64,000 bases of DNA. Origin: Bacteroidaceae bacterium. Lineage in GTDB: Bacteria > Bacteroidota > Bacteroidia > Bacteroidales > Bacteroidaceae. The DNA lies in assembly GCA_017633615.1 (NCBI GenBank), contig JAGBPB010000012.1:16067-80066 (forward strand), in the 5' to 3' direction. The position numbers and the translations under genes are program-made. Below are positions 7,508-15,523 of the stretch, piece after piece (position 1 is the first letter of the stretch; each line of letters starts with the position of its first letter). The notes beneath the pieces are model-generated. The model searched no databases. It was not told the origin of the DNA and worked only from the letters and a program-made list of their open reading frames with translations.

Positions 7508-9091
7508 ATGAAAAAGTTAGTCATTATCCTCATTTCACTATTATGTGTGAACGTAGTGTACGCCCGTAAGGAAAAGAAAGAGAAGGCCAGTTTGAAAGAT
7601 ACAACGTCCCAGATTATAAACGTTCCTATAACTCGGCTTGAGAGTGGTGGAATAAAGTTCCATCTTGAAGACAAGGATGCACCCACAAGTCCATTAGCAC
7701 AAATATCGGGACAGGAGTGCTGGGAAAAGATATTGAGTGAGACAGGCGTTGCGGTATCGGGCTATAATATATGGACACACAGTGCCGATGACAAGGAACT
7801 GGTCTGCTTTGACCGCAATGCATGCTTTGAAGGTATTCTGACTGCATTTGATAAGCACTATTCGCTTGTACTTTCACCCGATGTGATCTGGCTGCTTATA
7901 ACTCAGGGTATTGCCACTTATATTAATGAAAACGCCGAGCGGCTGCGTGACCGTCTTGTTGATTTTGAAGGCCAGAAGACGCTTAAAATCATGTCATTCC
8001 GTGATCTGTTGGAGTATGAAGAAGACTGGGACTGGATAATCCAGGCTTTCAGCGATTCAATTGACAAGAACATGAAGGCGCAATTTTCGGACCTTATGGT
8101 CTGTAATTTCAGTACAACCGGCACGCTGGAACGAGTTACGTCACAGATTACAATGATGGAGAGTGTCAAGAAGTTCTTCAAATATGAAGTAATGTATTTG
8201 AAATGCGGTATACCGGATATTACCCTTCTGGGTACTCCCGATGACTGGAAAGAGATACGCTCACGCATCAAGAGGCTGGATGATTTGGACCTGGATTGGT
8301 GGCGTGAAGAGCTGGAGCCTGTTCTCGATGAGTTTGTAAATGCGTCCCAAGGTAATGTCAACCATGAGTTCTGGCTCAATATGGTACAGGAATATTCGCC
8401 GGAACGAAAGGGGGCGGCCGGGTGTGGCTCAAACGGAATTGTTCCCGCAGAGTATAACGGTTGGTTCACTATTTTCTTTCCGTTCTGTGAATCAAAATAC
8501 GGGGCGTCGGGTTCACTCATTGAACGTACTCCAAAGATTGTTACACACAACACAAAGGTGTGCTCCGAGATAAAAAAGGTTGATGTCAAGTATGTAATTA
8601 TTTTGCCTGATCGTGAAGAAACCCATAATCTCGAGCTTTGGGCCGGGTTTATTGGCATGGAGATGAATTGGGAAACCAGGACTCTCACACCGGCCATGAG
8701 TTGGATGATGCGCGAGAAGAATGAAAAGGAAATGACATTGAGTCTATTGGAAGCAGAGGACCTGGACTTACTGAAATCTCTTGGAGAATTTGGTATGATT
8801 GATTCTGACAAATCCCACGTATCGGGTGTTTTAAGCTTTTATAAAGGGGAGGAAACAATGGTGACCTGTAGATTTCCTGTAGTATCAATGTCTGAAAACT
8901 ACGGGAACGCATTTAAAGGATACAAGAGCTTTGCTCTCATCTCTCTCCAAGAGATAACCGTTCCTCAAGACTTGGGTGACTGGTGCCGCAACAATAACAT
9001 AGAAAAGGTAACCATCAAAGCCCCCATGACCGATGAACAGAAAGCTGATATCCTGCGTCAGGTTCCCACTGCCACAGTAGTCCAACTCTGA
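7508..9091 (+). CDS. Secreted DUF4419 protein, copy 2
   Basis: This 527-residue paralogue of the protein at 4725-6290 has the same signal peptide type (MKKLVIILISLLCVNVVYA) and the same DUF4419 blocks (LSPDVIWLLITQGIATY, NENAERLRDRLVDFEG, QITMMESVKKFFKY, GTPDDW, WAGFIGMEMNW). Differences are spread through the middle of the protein, whereas the 3' terminal 58 bases are almost unchanged. The frame opens at 7430, but that stretch is promoter, so the ATG at 7508 is used. The function is unknown, and export to periplasm or surface is predicted. Confidence 0.85.
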   Translation: MKKLVIILISLLCVNVVYARKEKKEKASLKDTTSQIINVPITRLESGGIKFHLEDKDAPTSPLAQISGQECWEKILSETGVAVSGYNIWTHSADDKELVCFDRNACFEGILTAFDKHYSLVLSPDVIWLLITQGIATYINENAERLRDRLVDFEGQKTLKIMSFRDLLEYEEDWDWIIQAFSDSIDKNMKAQFSDLMVCNFSTTGTLERVTSQITMMESVKKFFKYEVMYLKCGIPDITLLGTPDDWKEIRSRIKRLDDLDLDWWREELEPVLDEFVNASQGNVNHEFWLNMVQEYSPERKGAAGCGSNGIVPAEYNGWFTIFFPFCESKYGASGSLIERTPKIVTHNTKVCSEIKKVDVKYVIILPDREETHNLELWAGFIGMEMNWETRTLTPAMSWMMREKNEKEMTLSLLEAEDLDLLKSLGEFGMIDSDKSHVSGVLSFYKGEETMVTCRFPVVSMSENYGNAFKGYKSFALISLQEITVPQDLGDWCRNNNIEKVTIKAPMTDEQKADILRQVPTATVVQL

Positions 9092-9102
9092 TTGCCTTGT
9101 TT

Positions 9103-9131
9103 GTCACAGGGAAATGATACTATTGTGTCAC
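9103..9131. repeat. Short dispersed repeat, copy 1
   Basis: The segment has the pattern GTCACAGGGAAA, then TGATACTATTGTGTCAC. Close copies lie at 10088-10115 and 10486-10532. The set brackets the metallophosphatase gene and the small minus-strand genes. Confidence 0.65.
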
Positions 9132-9172
9132 TATTGCGTCATTTTGCTATATTTGCCAAAAATAGTCTGGTT

Positions 9173-10090
9173 ATGAAAAAGATTTCAAAGTGGTTGCTCA
9201 CTCTCGTGATTGTTGGCTTCAGTACTGTCTCGACGCTGGCTCAGAAGGCTAAGGATATTGTGATTCTGTATGAGAATGATGTGCATTGCAGTATTGAAGG
9301 ATATACCAAATTGGCTGGACTGCGCGATGCCATTGCCAAGGCCGATACGTGTTACGTCGGTATTGTGAGCTGCGGTGATTTTGCAGCCGGAGCCGATGTG
9401 GGTAAGAACTCACAAGGTAAGTATATAGTGGATATACTCCGTTCTGTGGGTTATGATGCCATCACGTTAGGTAACCATGAGTTAGACTATGGAGTGCCCC
9501 ATATCAAGGAACTGATGCAGCAGGCAGGTGCCCCGGTTATATGCTCCAACCTGTTCGATATGGAAGGCAATCAGATTTTCCCGTCATACACAATACACCA
9601 GTACGGAAACAAGCGCGTGGCGTTTGTGGGTGCACTTACACCACAGACCATGCAGATTGAAAGGAGTGCATTCTATGACGCTGATCGCAACCAGCTTTAT
9701 GACTTAAGGCGCGATGCAATCTATGATTTGGTTCAGCAAGCCGTGGATGAAGCTCGTGCCAAAGGAGCCGATTATGTGATCATGCTCTCACACCTTGGTG
9801 AAAGACCTGCCAGCCGCGTTGACTCCCATGAACTTATAAGCAAGACCAATGGTATTGATGCATTGCTCGATGCCCATACCCATTCCACAGTACCCTGTGT
9901 CTTTGTTGAGAACAAGGATGGCAAGCAAATCCCCATCACCCAGACCGGTATCCATTTTGCCAACATCGGCAAACTGATAATATCAACAAGCGGCAAGGTA
10001 AGCGTCCAGCTCATGCCCGTGGAAGAAATTACCTACACCAGCCCCCGGGTAACCGCCGTCACTGACAGCATAAAGTCTCTCCTCCCTTGA
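9173..10090 (+). CDS. Secreted metallophosphatase, 5'-nucleotidase N-domain only
   Basis: The 305-residue protein has a signal peptide (ending near VSTLAQ) and the calcineurin-like catalytic domain of the UshA/5'-nucleotidase family. Metal-site motifs are all visible: NDVHC, GDFAAGAD, GNHELDYG, LSHLGE and DAHTHS. The separate C-terminal nucleotide-binding domain of full-length enzymes is absent. In Bacteroidetes the two domains are often encoded as two adjacent genes, but no partner gene is seen here. Likely activity is hydrolysis of a phosphate ester in the periplasm; the substrate is unknown. The frame opens at 9092 but that part is repeat sequence, so the ATG at 9173 was chosen. Confidence 0.82.
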   Translation: MKKISKWLLTLVIVGFSTVSTLAQKAKDIVILYENDVHCSIEGYTKLAGLRDAIAKADTCYVGIVSCGDFAAGADVGKNSQGKYIVDILRSVGYDAITLGNHELDYGVPHIKELMQQAGAPVICSNLFDMEGNQIFPSYTIHQYGNKRVAFVGALTPQTMQIERSAFYDADRNQLYDLRRDAIYDLVQQAVDEARAKGADYVIMLSHLGERPASRVDSHELISKTNGIDALLDAHTHSTVPCVFVENKDGKQIPITQTGIHFANIGKLIISTSGKVSVQLMPVEEITYTSPRVTAVTDSIKSLLP

Positions 10091-10115
10091 CACAGGGAAC
10101 CGATACTATTGTGCC
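10088..10115. repeat. Short dispersed repeat, copy 2
   Basis: TGACACAGGGAACCGATACT continues into ATTGTGCC. The first three bases are the stop codon of the metallophosphatase gene, so the repeat abuts or has overwritten its end. Confidence 0.65.
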
Positions 10116-10170
10116 CTATTTCTGTTCAGAAATAGATTTGAAATTATTAAGGACTTCGTTTCTTAGTATA

Positions 10171-10272
10171 TCAACTAACTCCAACCAGTTCGGTAATATA
10201 TGGATAAAACGAATTAAGGGAAACAACTATTTTGTCTCCCTCTTTAGTTATGACATCAAATGACAGATTCAT
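10171..10272 (-). pseudogene. Short second gene of tiny operon, apparently frameshifted
   Basis: A 33-codon frame starts at the ATG that shares one base with the stop of the gene before it (TAATG). It begins MNLSFDVITKEGDKIVVSLN and stops early. In the +1 frame the sequence continues as protein-like text (LPNWLELVDILRNEVLNNFK and onward) to a stop near 10118, so the natural product was probably about 55-60 residues. No family was recognised. It may also be an intact short peptide. Confidence 0.4.
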
Positions 10273-10412
10273 TATAACTGAATGCTGAAATTATGAGTCT
10301 TTTTATCCAGTAATTCCTTGCGCCGAGTCTCTTTGTCTCTACGCATCTTTTCAATGAAATCCAACACCTTCTTGGGCGGATTTTCAATTACTATTTTCTC
10401 ATTGCTTTCCAT
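10272..10412 (-). CDS. Small 46-residue protein, first gene of tiny operon
   Basis: The frame encodes 46 residues beginning MESNEKIVIENPPKKVLDFI and rich in charged residues, with a predicted basic helix (IEKMRRDKETRRKEL). A well-formed promoter lies 22 bases upstream on the same strand, which argues that it is expressed. It overlaps the next frame by one base, as in many two-gene addiction or regulator pairs, but no family was recognised and no function is claimed. Confidence 0.5.
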   Translation of the reverse strand: MESNEKIVIENPPKKVLDFIEKMRRDKETRRKELLDKKTHNFSIQL

Positions 10413-10433
10413 AGTGTATGTTTTGATTTTTGG

Positions 10434-10465
10434 CAAAAGTATAAATCAAAAAACAATTTTCCAAA
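10434..10465 (-). promoter_or_regulatory. Promoter of the tiny minus-strand operon
   Basis: On the minus strand TTTG (10465-10462) and TACTTTTG (10441-10434) are 20 bases apart, an exact fit to the Bacteroidetes consensus. Confidence 0.75.
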
Positions 10466-10485
10466 TATAAATCTGAATATTATTG

Positions 10486-10532
10486 GTGACACAGGGAAAC
10501 GATGTCACAGGGAAACGATACTATTGTGCCAC
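10486..10532. repeat. Short dispersed repeat, copy 3, internally duplicated
   Basis: The unit GTCACAGGGAAACGAT occurs twice in a row (10488-10503 as GACACAGG..., 10504-10519), then runs on as ACTATTGTGCCAC. It is followed immediately by a stray uxuB fragment. Confidence 0.65.
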
Positions 10533-10533
10533 G

Positions 10534-10571
10534 TGGTCAATGATTGACAAGATCACTCCGCGTCCGCATGA
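10534..10571 (+). pseudogene. 38-bp stray copy of an internal uxuB segment
   Basis: Bases 10534-10571 match 3699-3736, inside uxuB, at 37 of 38 positions (one C/T change at 10557). The piece is in an intergenic region between a dispersed repeat and the phased TTGCAAC pair, and it has no coding role there. Confidence 0.8.
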
Positions 10572-10590
10572 TTGCAACAGTTTTGCAACG
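10572..10590. promoter_or_regulatory. Phased TTGCAAC pair
   Basis: Two TTGCAAC units have TGCA cores starting at 10573 and 10584, 11 bp apart. The second is 15 bases before the -33 TTTG, matching the layout at both DUF4419 promoters. Confidence 0.55.
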
Positions 10591-10598
10591 CTAAACAG

Positions 10599-10629
10599 TT
10601 TGCTTGGTTTATTGCCGATTGTACTTTTG
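10599..10629 (+). promoter_or_regulatory. Promoter of the FISUMP-like gene
   Basis: TTTG (10599-10602) and TACTTTTG (10622-10629) are 19 bases apart, an exact Bacteroidetes consensus. The start codon lies 23 bases downstream. Confidence 0.8.
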
Positions 10630-10652
10630 TCGCAAACAAAACAATTTCACAG

Positions 10653-12833
10653 ATGAAAAAGATTTGCGTCACATTGTTGCTTTCGGCAATTACTGTTGTT
10701 TCTGTGTTAGCTCAGGATAAGTCCAATTCCGGTGATTTGTCTTTTACTTATGTAGATCTGGGTTTAAGCGTGCTTTGGGCCGATTGTAACCTGGGTGCTG
10801 CCGCTCCCTCTGAGTATGGCAATTATTATGCATGGGGAGAGACTGAGCCCAAGGCTTTCTATTCATGGGATAATTACCATAACTACGAGCCGCCCCGTGA
10901 TGAACCGTTAGAAGAATATGATGAATTGCTGCAAGAGTTAAGACAGATTGGCGGAAACCGGGGCAGAAACCGGGGCAGGAACTACGAACCGCTCAAGTTG
11001 CAGCCGGCAAACGATGCGGCAACCGTTCTGTTGGGTGCAGAATGGCATATGCCCACTATTGACGATTATGATGAGTTGTATGCCAACTGTGATTATGATA
11101 CGGTTACAGTGAACGGTGTCATTGGATTGAGGTATACCAGCAGGATAGCAGGCTATGAGGACCGCAGCATTTTCATTCCTTACGGAGGATATATAGAGGA
11201 TACTGAAATAACAGGGGAGTATCTGGCTTTCTGGACATGGACATCACAGGCAGATAACAGATGGGAAGGCGACAGCGGTGCCATATTGGTAAGTACCAGT
11301 AACACCATAAATCCTGCATATTTCTTCAAAGATGAAGAAAAGAGGAATGATATAGGGACGAAACCCTCTCAAGCTCAACATTGGCGTTACAGGGGATTGA
11401 GCATACGTCCGGTAAGACAGTATGACTTGGACTCCATAATCTCATTTGAACTATCCACCGATAAAATGAATCTTGATTTTGGTGAGATAGTCAAGGTAAA
11501 TGCTGTCTCCAGACCGTCGGGGCGTCAGATAGAAAACGGCAACATACAGTGGGGCACGTCATCAGATCAGGTGGCAGTATGCAAAGACGGTAAAGTCACG
11601 GCCATAGGAGTGGGAACGTGCGTTATCACAGCAGAGTATAACGGTCAGAAGGCACAGATGACGGTCAACGTCACCATGCCGGAACTCATACCCGTCGATT
11701 TGGGATTGAGCGTCAAGTGGGCATCGGCCAACTTGGGGGCATCATCGCCACGCAAAGCCGGAGCATATATCGCATGGGGAGATACAAGCCCCAAGGTGGG
11801 TCTGTATTTAAGGGATGATTATAAGACTGTATGGACTGAGAAACTGGAGCCGGAAAAAGATGCGGTCATGGTCAGGATTGGCGGCGGCTGGCGTATGCCG
11901 GATGCCGATGATCTGTGGGAGCTTAAGAATAAATGCAGCTGGCAAACCATAGACACAAAAGACAGTTGCGGTTACATCATCACCAGCAATGTGCCCGGTT
12001 ATGAGGACCGCAGTATATTCCTTCCGGCTGTCGGTCATAAAACAGATAGTGAAGGCAGGGTGGGAATGAATCTGATGAGTTATGGGAGCTATAAAACAAT
12101 TACATATAACACTTTGGTCGCAGATGTGAGCCTGGGTTCAACTTTCAAGTGGGAAGGTTGTCCCATCAGACCTGTATTGGACACAGGTGAAGGCAAAAAG
12201 GCTGGGCCTGATCCGGTTAAGCCGTTAAACCATGATGCAATGGTTGACCTGGGTTTAAGTGTGTTGTGGGCCGATTGTAATGTGGGCGCCGACTCTCCGG
12301 AGGAATGTGGTGCTCGTTTTGCATGGGGTGAAACAGCCGAGAAGACATATTATACCAAGTATAATTACAAACTGAATGGCAAGTATAATTCCTGGGAGGA
12401 CAGAAATAAGCTTGATGCTGCCCATGATGCTGCTCATGTAAATTGGGGTGGAGAGTGGAGAATGCCCACCAAAGAGGAGTATGCTGAACTCTTCAAGAAC
12501 TGTGAATGGGCAGATACGACGATTAATGGCGTAGAAGGATTCCTGTTTACCAGCAAGGTCCCGGGATACACTTCAAATTCCATCTTTTTGCCGTTTACAA
12601 ATGGAGGAATATACAAGGCCGACAGAGGTCTATATCTTACATCCGATGCCTCTTTCCGTTATGAGAACAGTTGTGTGGCATTTACAATCTCCAAATACAA
12701 ATCAGGTACAAATGATGAGGTAGATTTGGGATTGGAGAACTATGAGGATTGGGGCTACCCGAATTCAGAGATCCATATGCCTTCAAGAAGCAGGCATGAA
12801 GGCGGTTGGGTCCGTGCCGTATGTCCTAAATGA
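10653..12833 (+). CDS. Secreted protein with three FISUMP-like domains
   Basis: The 726-residue protein has a Sec signal peptide (MKKICVTLLLSAITVVSVLA). Three copies of a FISUMP-like module follow, each opening with a VDLGLSVLWADCNLGA-type block, then an AWGET/AWGDT block, a WRMPT/WHMPT block and ending near IRPV or AVCP. Between modules 1 and 2 (residues about 270-350) lies a bacterial Ig-like (Big_2) domain with typical text GVGTCVITAEYNGQ. Such proteins are exported surface or adhesin-like molecules of unknown ligand. The frame opens at 10572, but the promoter and signal peptide place the start at 10653. A related lipoprotein is at 31342-33216. Confidence 0.8.
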   Translation: MKKICVTLLLSAITVVSVLAQDKSNSGDLSFTYVDLGLSVLWADCNLGAAAPSEYGNYYAWGETEPKAFYSWDNYHNYEPPRDEPLEEYDELLQELRQIGGNRGRNRGRNYEPLKLQPANDAATVLLGAEWHMPTIDDYDELYANCDYDTVTVNGVIGLRYTSRIAGYEDRSIFIPYGGYIEDTEITGEYLAFWTWTSQADNRWEGDSGAILVSTSNTINPAYFFKDEEKRNDIGTKPSQAQHWRYRGLSIRPVRQYDLDSIISFELSTDKMNLDFGEIVKVNAVSRPSGRQIENGNIQWGTSSDQVAVCKDGKVTAIGVGTCVITAEYNGQKAQMTVNVTMPELIPVDLGLSVKWASANLGASSPRKAGAYIAWGDTSPKVGLYLRDDYKTVWTEKLEPEKDAVMVRIGGGWRMPDADDLWELKNKCSWQTIDTKDSCGYIITSNVPGYEDRSIFLPAVGHKTDSEGRVGMNLMSYGSYKTITYNTLVADVSLGSTFKWEGCPIRPVLDTGEGKKAGPDPVKPLNHDAMVDLGLSVLWADCNVGADSPEECGARFAWGETAEKTYYTKYNYKLNGKYNSWEDRNKLDAAHDAAHVNWGGEWRMPTKEEYAELFKNCEWADTTINGVEGFLFTSKVPGYTSNSIFLPFTNGGIYKADRGLYLTSDASFRYENSCVAFTISKYKSGTNDEVDLGLENYEDWGYPNSEIHMPSRSRHEGGWVRAVCPK

Positions 12834-12837
12834 CCCA

Positions 12838-12866
12838 TTGTGTTTGCGGTTTTTTCACTAATTTTG
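12838..12866 (+). promoter_or_regulatory. Probable lepA promoter
   Basis: TTG (12838-12840) and TAATTTTG (12859-12866) are 18 bases apart. The -7 box is perfect and the spacing is slightly short. The lepA ATG is 18 bases further on. Confidence 0.55.
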
Positions 12867-12884
12867 CAGCGTAATTTCTACGAG

Positions 12885-14666
12885 ATGAAAAATATCCGCA
12901 ACTTTTGTATAATTGCACATATAGATCACGGTAAGTCAACGCTGGCTGACCGCCTGTTAGAGTACACTCATACCATCAATATCACCGAGGGTCAGATGCT
13001 CGATGACATGGATCTGGAGAAGGAGCGCGGCATCACAATCAAGAGCCACGCCATCCAGATGGAGTACGAGTATCAGGGACAGAAATACATTCTGAACCTT
13101 ATTGACACTCCGGGACATGTGGATTTCTCATATGAGGTGAGCCGATCCATAGCCGCTTGCGAGGGCGCAATCCTGGTGGTTGATGCCACTCAGGGCGTGC
13201 AGGCTCAGACCATAAGCAACCTCTACATGGCCATAGAGCATGACTTGGAGATTATCCCGGTCATAAACAAGTGTGATATGCAGAGTGCCATGCCTGATGA
13301 GGTTGAGGATGAAATCATAGAACTTCTGGGCTGCAAGCGTGACGAGATCATCCGCGCATCGGCCCGTACCGGAATGGGCGTTGAGGAGATTCTGAACGCA
13401 ATCGTTGAGCGCGTGCCGCATCCCGTGGGTGACCCCGATGCTCCGCTGCAGGCATTGATATTTGACTCCGTATTTAACTCATTCCGTGGAATAATAGCAT
13501 ATTTCAAGATTGAGAACGGAAGCATCCGCAAGGGTGACAAGGTCAAGTTCTTCAATACCGGTAAGGAGTATGATGCCGATGAAGTTGGCGTACTCCGTAT
13601 GGATATGGTGCCGCGCGACGTGATGACCACAGGTGATGTGGGTTACATCATATCGGGCATAAAGACATCGACCGAGGTCAAGGTGGGTGATACAATTACC
13701 CATGTGGCCCGTCCCTGCAGCAGTGCCATTGCAGGATTCGAGGAGTCCAAGCCTATGGTATTTGCCGGCGTCTATCCCATTGAGGCCGATGAATTTGAGG
13801 ACCTGCGTGCCTCACTTGAGAAACTGCAGCTGAACGATGCCTCACTGAGTTTCTTCCCGGAATCATCGGCAGCGCTGGGATTCGGATTCCGCTGCGGATT
13901 CCTGGGCCTGCTCCACATGGAGATTGTGCAGGAGCGTCTGGACCGTGAGTTTGACATGAGCGTTATCACAACCGTGCCCAACGTATCATACATGGTATAT
14001 GACAAGCAGGGTAACGCTACAGAAGTCCATAACCCCAGTGGAATGCCTGACCTTACACTGATAGACCATATCGAAGAGCCCTATATTGACGCATCCATAA
14101 TCACCATTACTGATTATATCGGTCCCATCATGACATTGTGCCTTGACAAGCGCGGAGAGCTGGTAAAGCAGCAGTTCATAGCCGGTAACCGTGTGGAGAT
14201 TTACTTCAAGTTGCCGTTGGGTGAGATTGTGATTGACTTCTATGACAAGCTCAAGAGCATATCCAAGGGTTACGCATCATTTGATTATCATCCCGCAGGA
14301 TACCGTCCGTCAAAGCTTATCAAACTGGATATCCTGCTTAACGGTGAACCCGTGGATGCTCTGTCAACTCTTACTCACGTGGATAATGCGTATGACCTGG
14401 GCCGTCGCATGTGCGAGAAACTTAAGGAACTCATACCGCGCCAGCAGTTTGATATTGCCATCCAGGCAGCCATCGGCTCCAAGATCATAGCCCGCGAGAC
14501 CATCAAGCAGGTGCGCAAGGATGTAACCGCCAAGTGCTACGGCGGTGACGTATCACGTAAACGCAAACTGCTGGAGAAGCAGAAGAAGGGTAAGAAACGT
14601 ATGAAACAGATAGGTAATGTTGAGGTGCCTCAGAAAGCCTTCCTTGCTGTTCTTAAATTAGATTAA
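12885..14666 (+). CDS. lepA: Elongation factor 4 (LepA)
   Basis: The 593-residue translational GTPase acts on ribosomes to relieve stalled or misplaced states. G1 is [10 protein letters not shown] (residues 9-18), G3 is [11 protein letters not shown], and G4 is NKCDM. The C-terminal LepA-specific domain ends with [10 protein letters not shown]. The length is normal for the family. An in-frame ATG at 12840 falls between the promoter elements, so 12885 is the start. A long terminator closes the gene. Confidence 0.96.
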   Translation: MKNIRNFCIIAHIDHGKSTLADRLLEYTHTINITEGQMLDDMDLEKERGITIKSHAIQMEYEYQGQKYILNLIDTPGHVDFSYEVSRSIAACEGAILVVDATQGVQAQTISNLYMAIEHDLEIIPVINKCDMQSAMPDEVEDEIIELLGCKRDEIIRASARTGMGVEEILNAIVERVPHPVGDPDAPLQALIFDSVFNSFRGIIAYFKIENGSIRKGDKVKFFNTGKEYDADEVGVLRMDMVPRDVMTTGDVGYIISGIKTSTEVKVGDTITHVARPCSSAIAGFEESKPMVFAGVYPIEADEFEDLRASLEKLQLNDASLSFFPESSAALGFGFRCGFLGLLHMEIVQERLDREFDMSVITTVPNVSYMVYDKQGNATEVHNPSGMPDLTLIDHIEEPYIDASIITITDYIGPIMTLCLDKRGELVKQQFIAGNRVEIYFKLPLGEIVIDFYDKLKSISKGYASFDYHPAGYRPSKLIKLDILLNGEPVDALSTLTHVDNAYDLGRRMCEKLKELIPRQQFDIAIQAAIGSKIIARETIKQVRKDVTAKCYGGDVSRKRKLLEKQKKGKKRMKQIGNVEVPQKAFLAVLKLD

Positions 14667-14670
14667 GGAG

Positions 14671-14725
14671 ATACTGATATGAAAAAAGCCCGTTCTGAAT
14701 GAGCGGGCTTTTTTCATATCAGTAT
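14671..14725. terminator. Bidirectional terminator between lepA and DUF975 gene
   Basis: Arms of 25 bp (14671-14695 and 14701-14725) pair fully except for one T-G wobble. The stem core is GCCCG(T/C)TC flanked by A6 and T6 runs, so it can stop transcription from both convergent genes. Confidence 0.92.
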
Positions 14726-14729
14726 TTTG

Positions 14730-15449
14730 TTACTCGGTAACTTGTTCTGCAATCTGAGGCTTTTCTGATTCTATGCGTTCACGATAGAATGCGGCAAATG
14801 AAGTCCTGACGTAAGGAGTGAGCCATATGAAACCTACACCAAGAGAGAGTATGCAGAGCAGGAACCATCCGATGAAGCTCAGCCACAGACCGAACAGTTT
14901 TCCTTTGTATCCGCGCATCAGCTCAATGCTCTTAAGACGGGCCTCATTGGGACCCAACTCAGGATTGTCAACCAGAATATAGGGAGTCAGCGCATAAGCT
15001 AATCCCTTGATGATACCGGGTACTATAAAGAGGAGAGTCCACAAGGCCGTGAACAGTTCCATCAGGAACATACCCCAAACATTCTTCCAGTAACGTCCTC
15101 CTGCAAATCCCAGACGGAACATGTTTCCAATGGTGTTGTAGTCAGAATCTGAGTAGTATCTGTTGAATGCATTCTGGAAACCTACTGATAAAGGACCTGC
15201 ACCGAACAGATTCAGCAGACCGCTCACAAGAGACAGTGCCATTGAGGTGAAGAGTGCTGTAACCAAAACGGCAGGGTTGAACACACCCATACCTCCGTTA
15301 ACTGCAGATGATGTAAGTGATGAAATAAGTGACGGGGTAGCTAATACACCTGAAATTGCTCCAAAAACAATGCAAACAAGAATTGCCCATCCCCAATGGC
15401 CGTTCAACGCCTGGCGTGCGGCCGCTCTGATTTCTTTGTTTCTTTTCAT
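14730..15449 (-). CDS. DUF975 family membrane protein
   Basis: The 239-residue integral membrane protein shows the DUF975 layout: a basic start MKRNKEIRAAARQALNGHWG, then about five hydrophobic segments (for example WAILVCIVFGAISGVL and LFIVPGIIKGLAYALTPYIL). The family is widespread and its function is unknown. The frame opens five codons earlier, but the M of MKRNKE fits the family. A -7-like box TACATTTG lies upstream (15509-15502). It faces lepA across a shared terminator. Confidence 0.82.
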   Translation of the reverse strand: MKRNKEIRAAARQALNGHWGWAILVCIVFGAISGVLATPSLISSLTSSAVNGGMGVFNPAVLVTALFTSMALSLVSGLLNLFGAGPLSVGFQNAFNRYYSDSDYNTIGNMFRLGFAGGRYWKNVWGMFLMELFTALWTLLFIVPGIIKGLAYALTPYILVDNPELGPNEARLKSIELMRGYKGKLFGLWLSFIGWFLLCILSLGVGFIWLTPYVRTSFAAFYRERIESEKPQIAEQVTE

Positions 15450-15523
15450 AGTTGTAAAAAACAATAATTGGTTAAAAGGTTTGTAATAAATATTCTTTTT
15501 GCAAATGTAGTAAAAGTTTTTAG

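Noticed and set aside
7918..8811. Long 297-codon open frame on the minus strand
   Set aside because: It lies wholly inside the DUF4419 copy 2 gene, whose frame matches a known family, and has low-complexity, serine/arginine-rich text typical of an antisense shadow.
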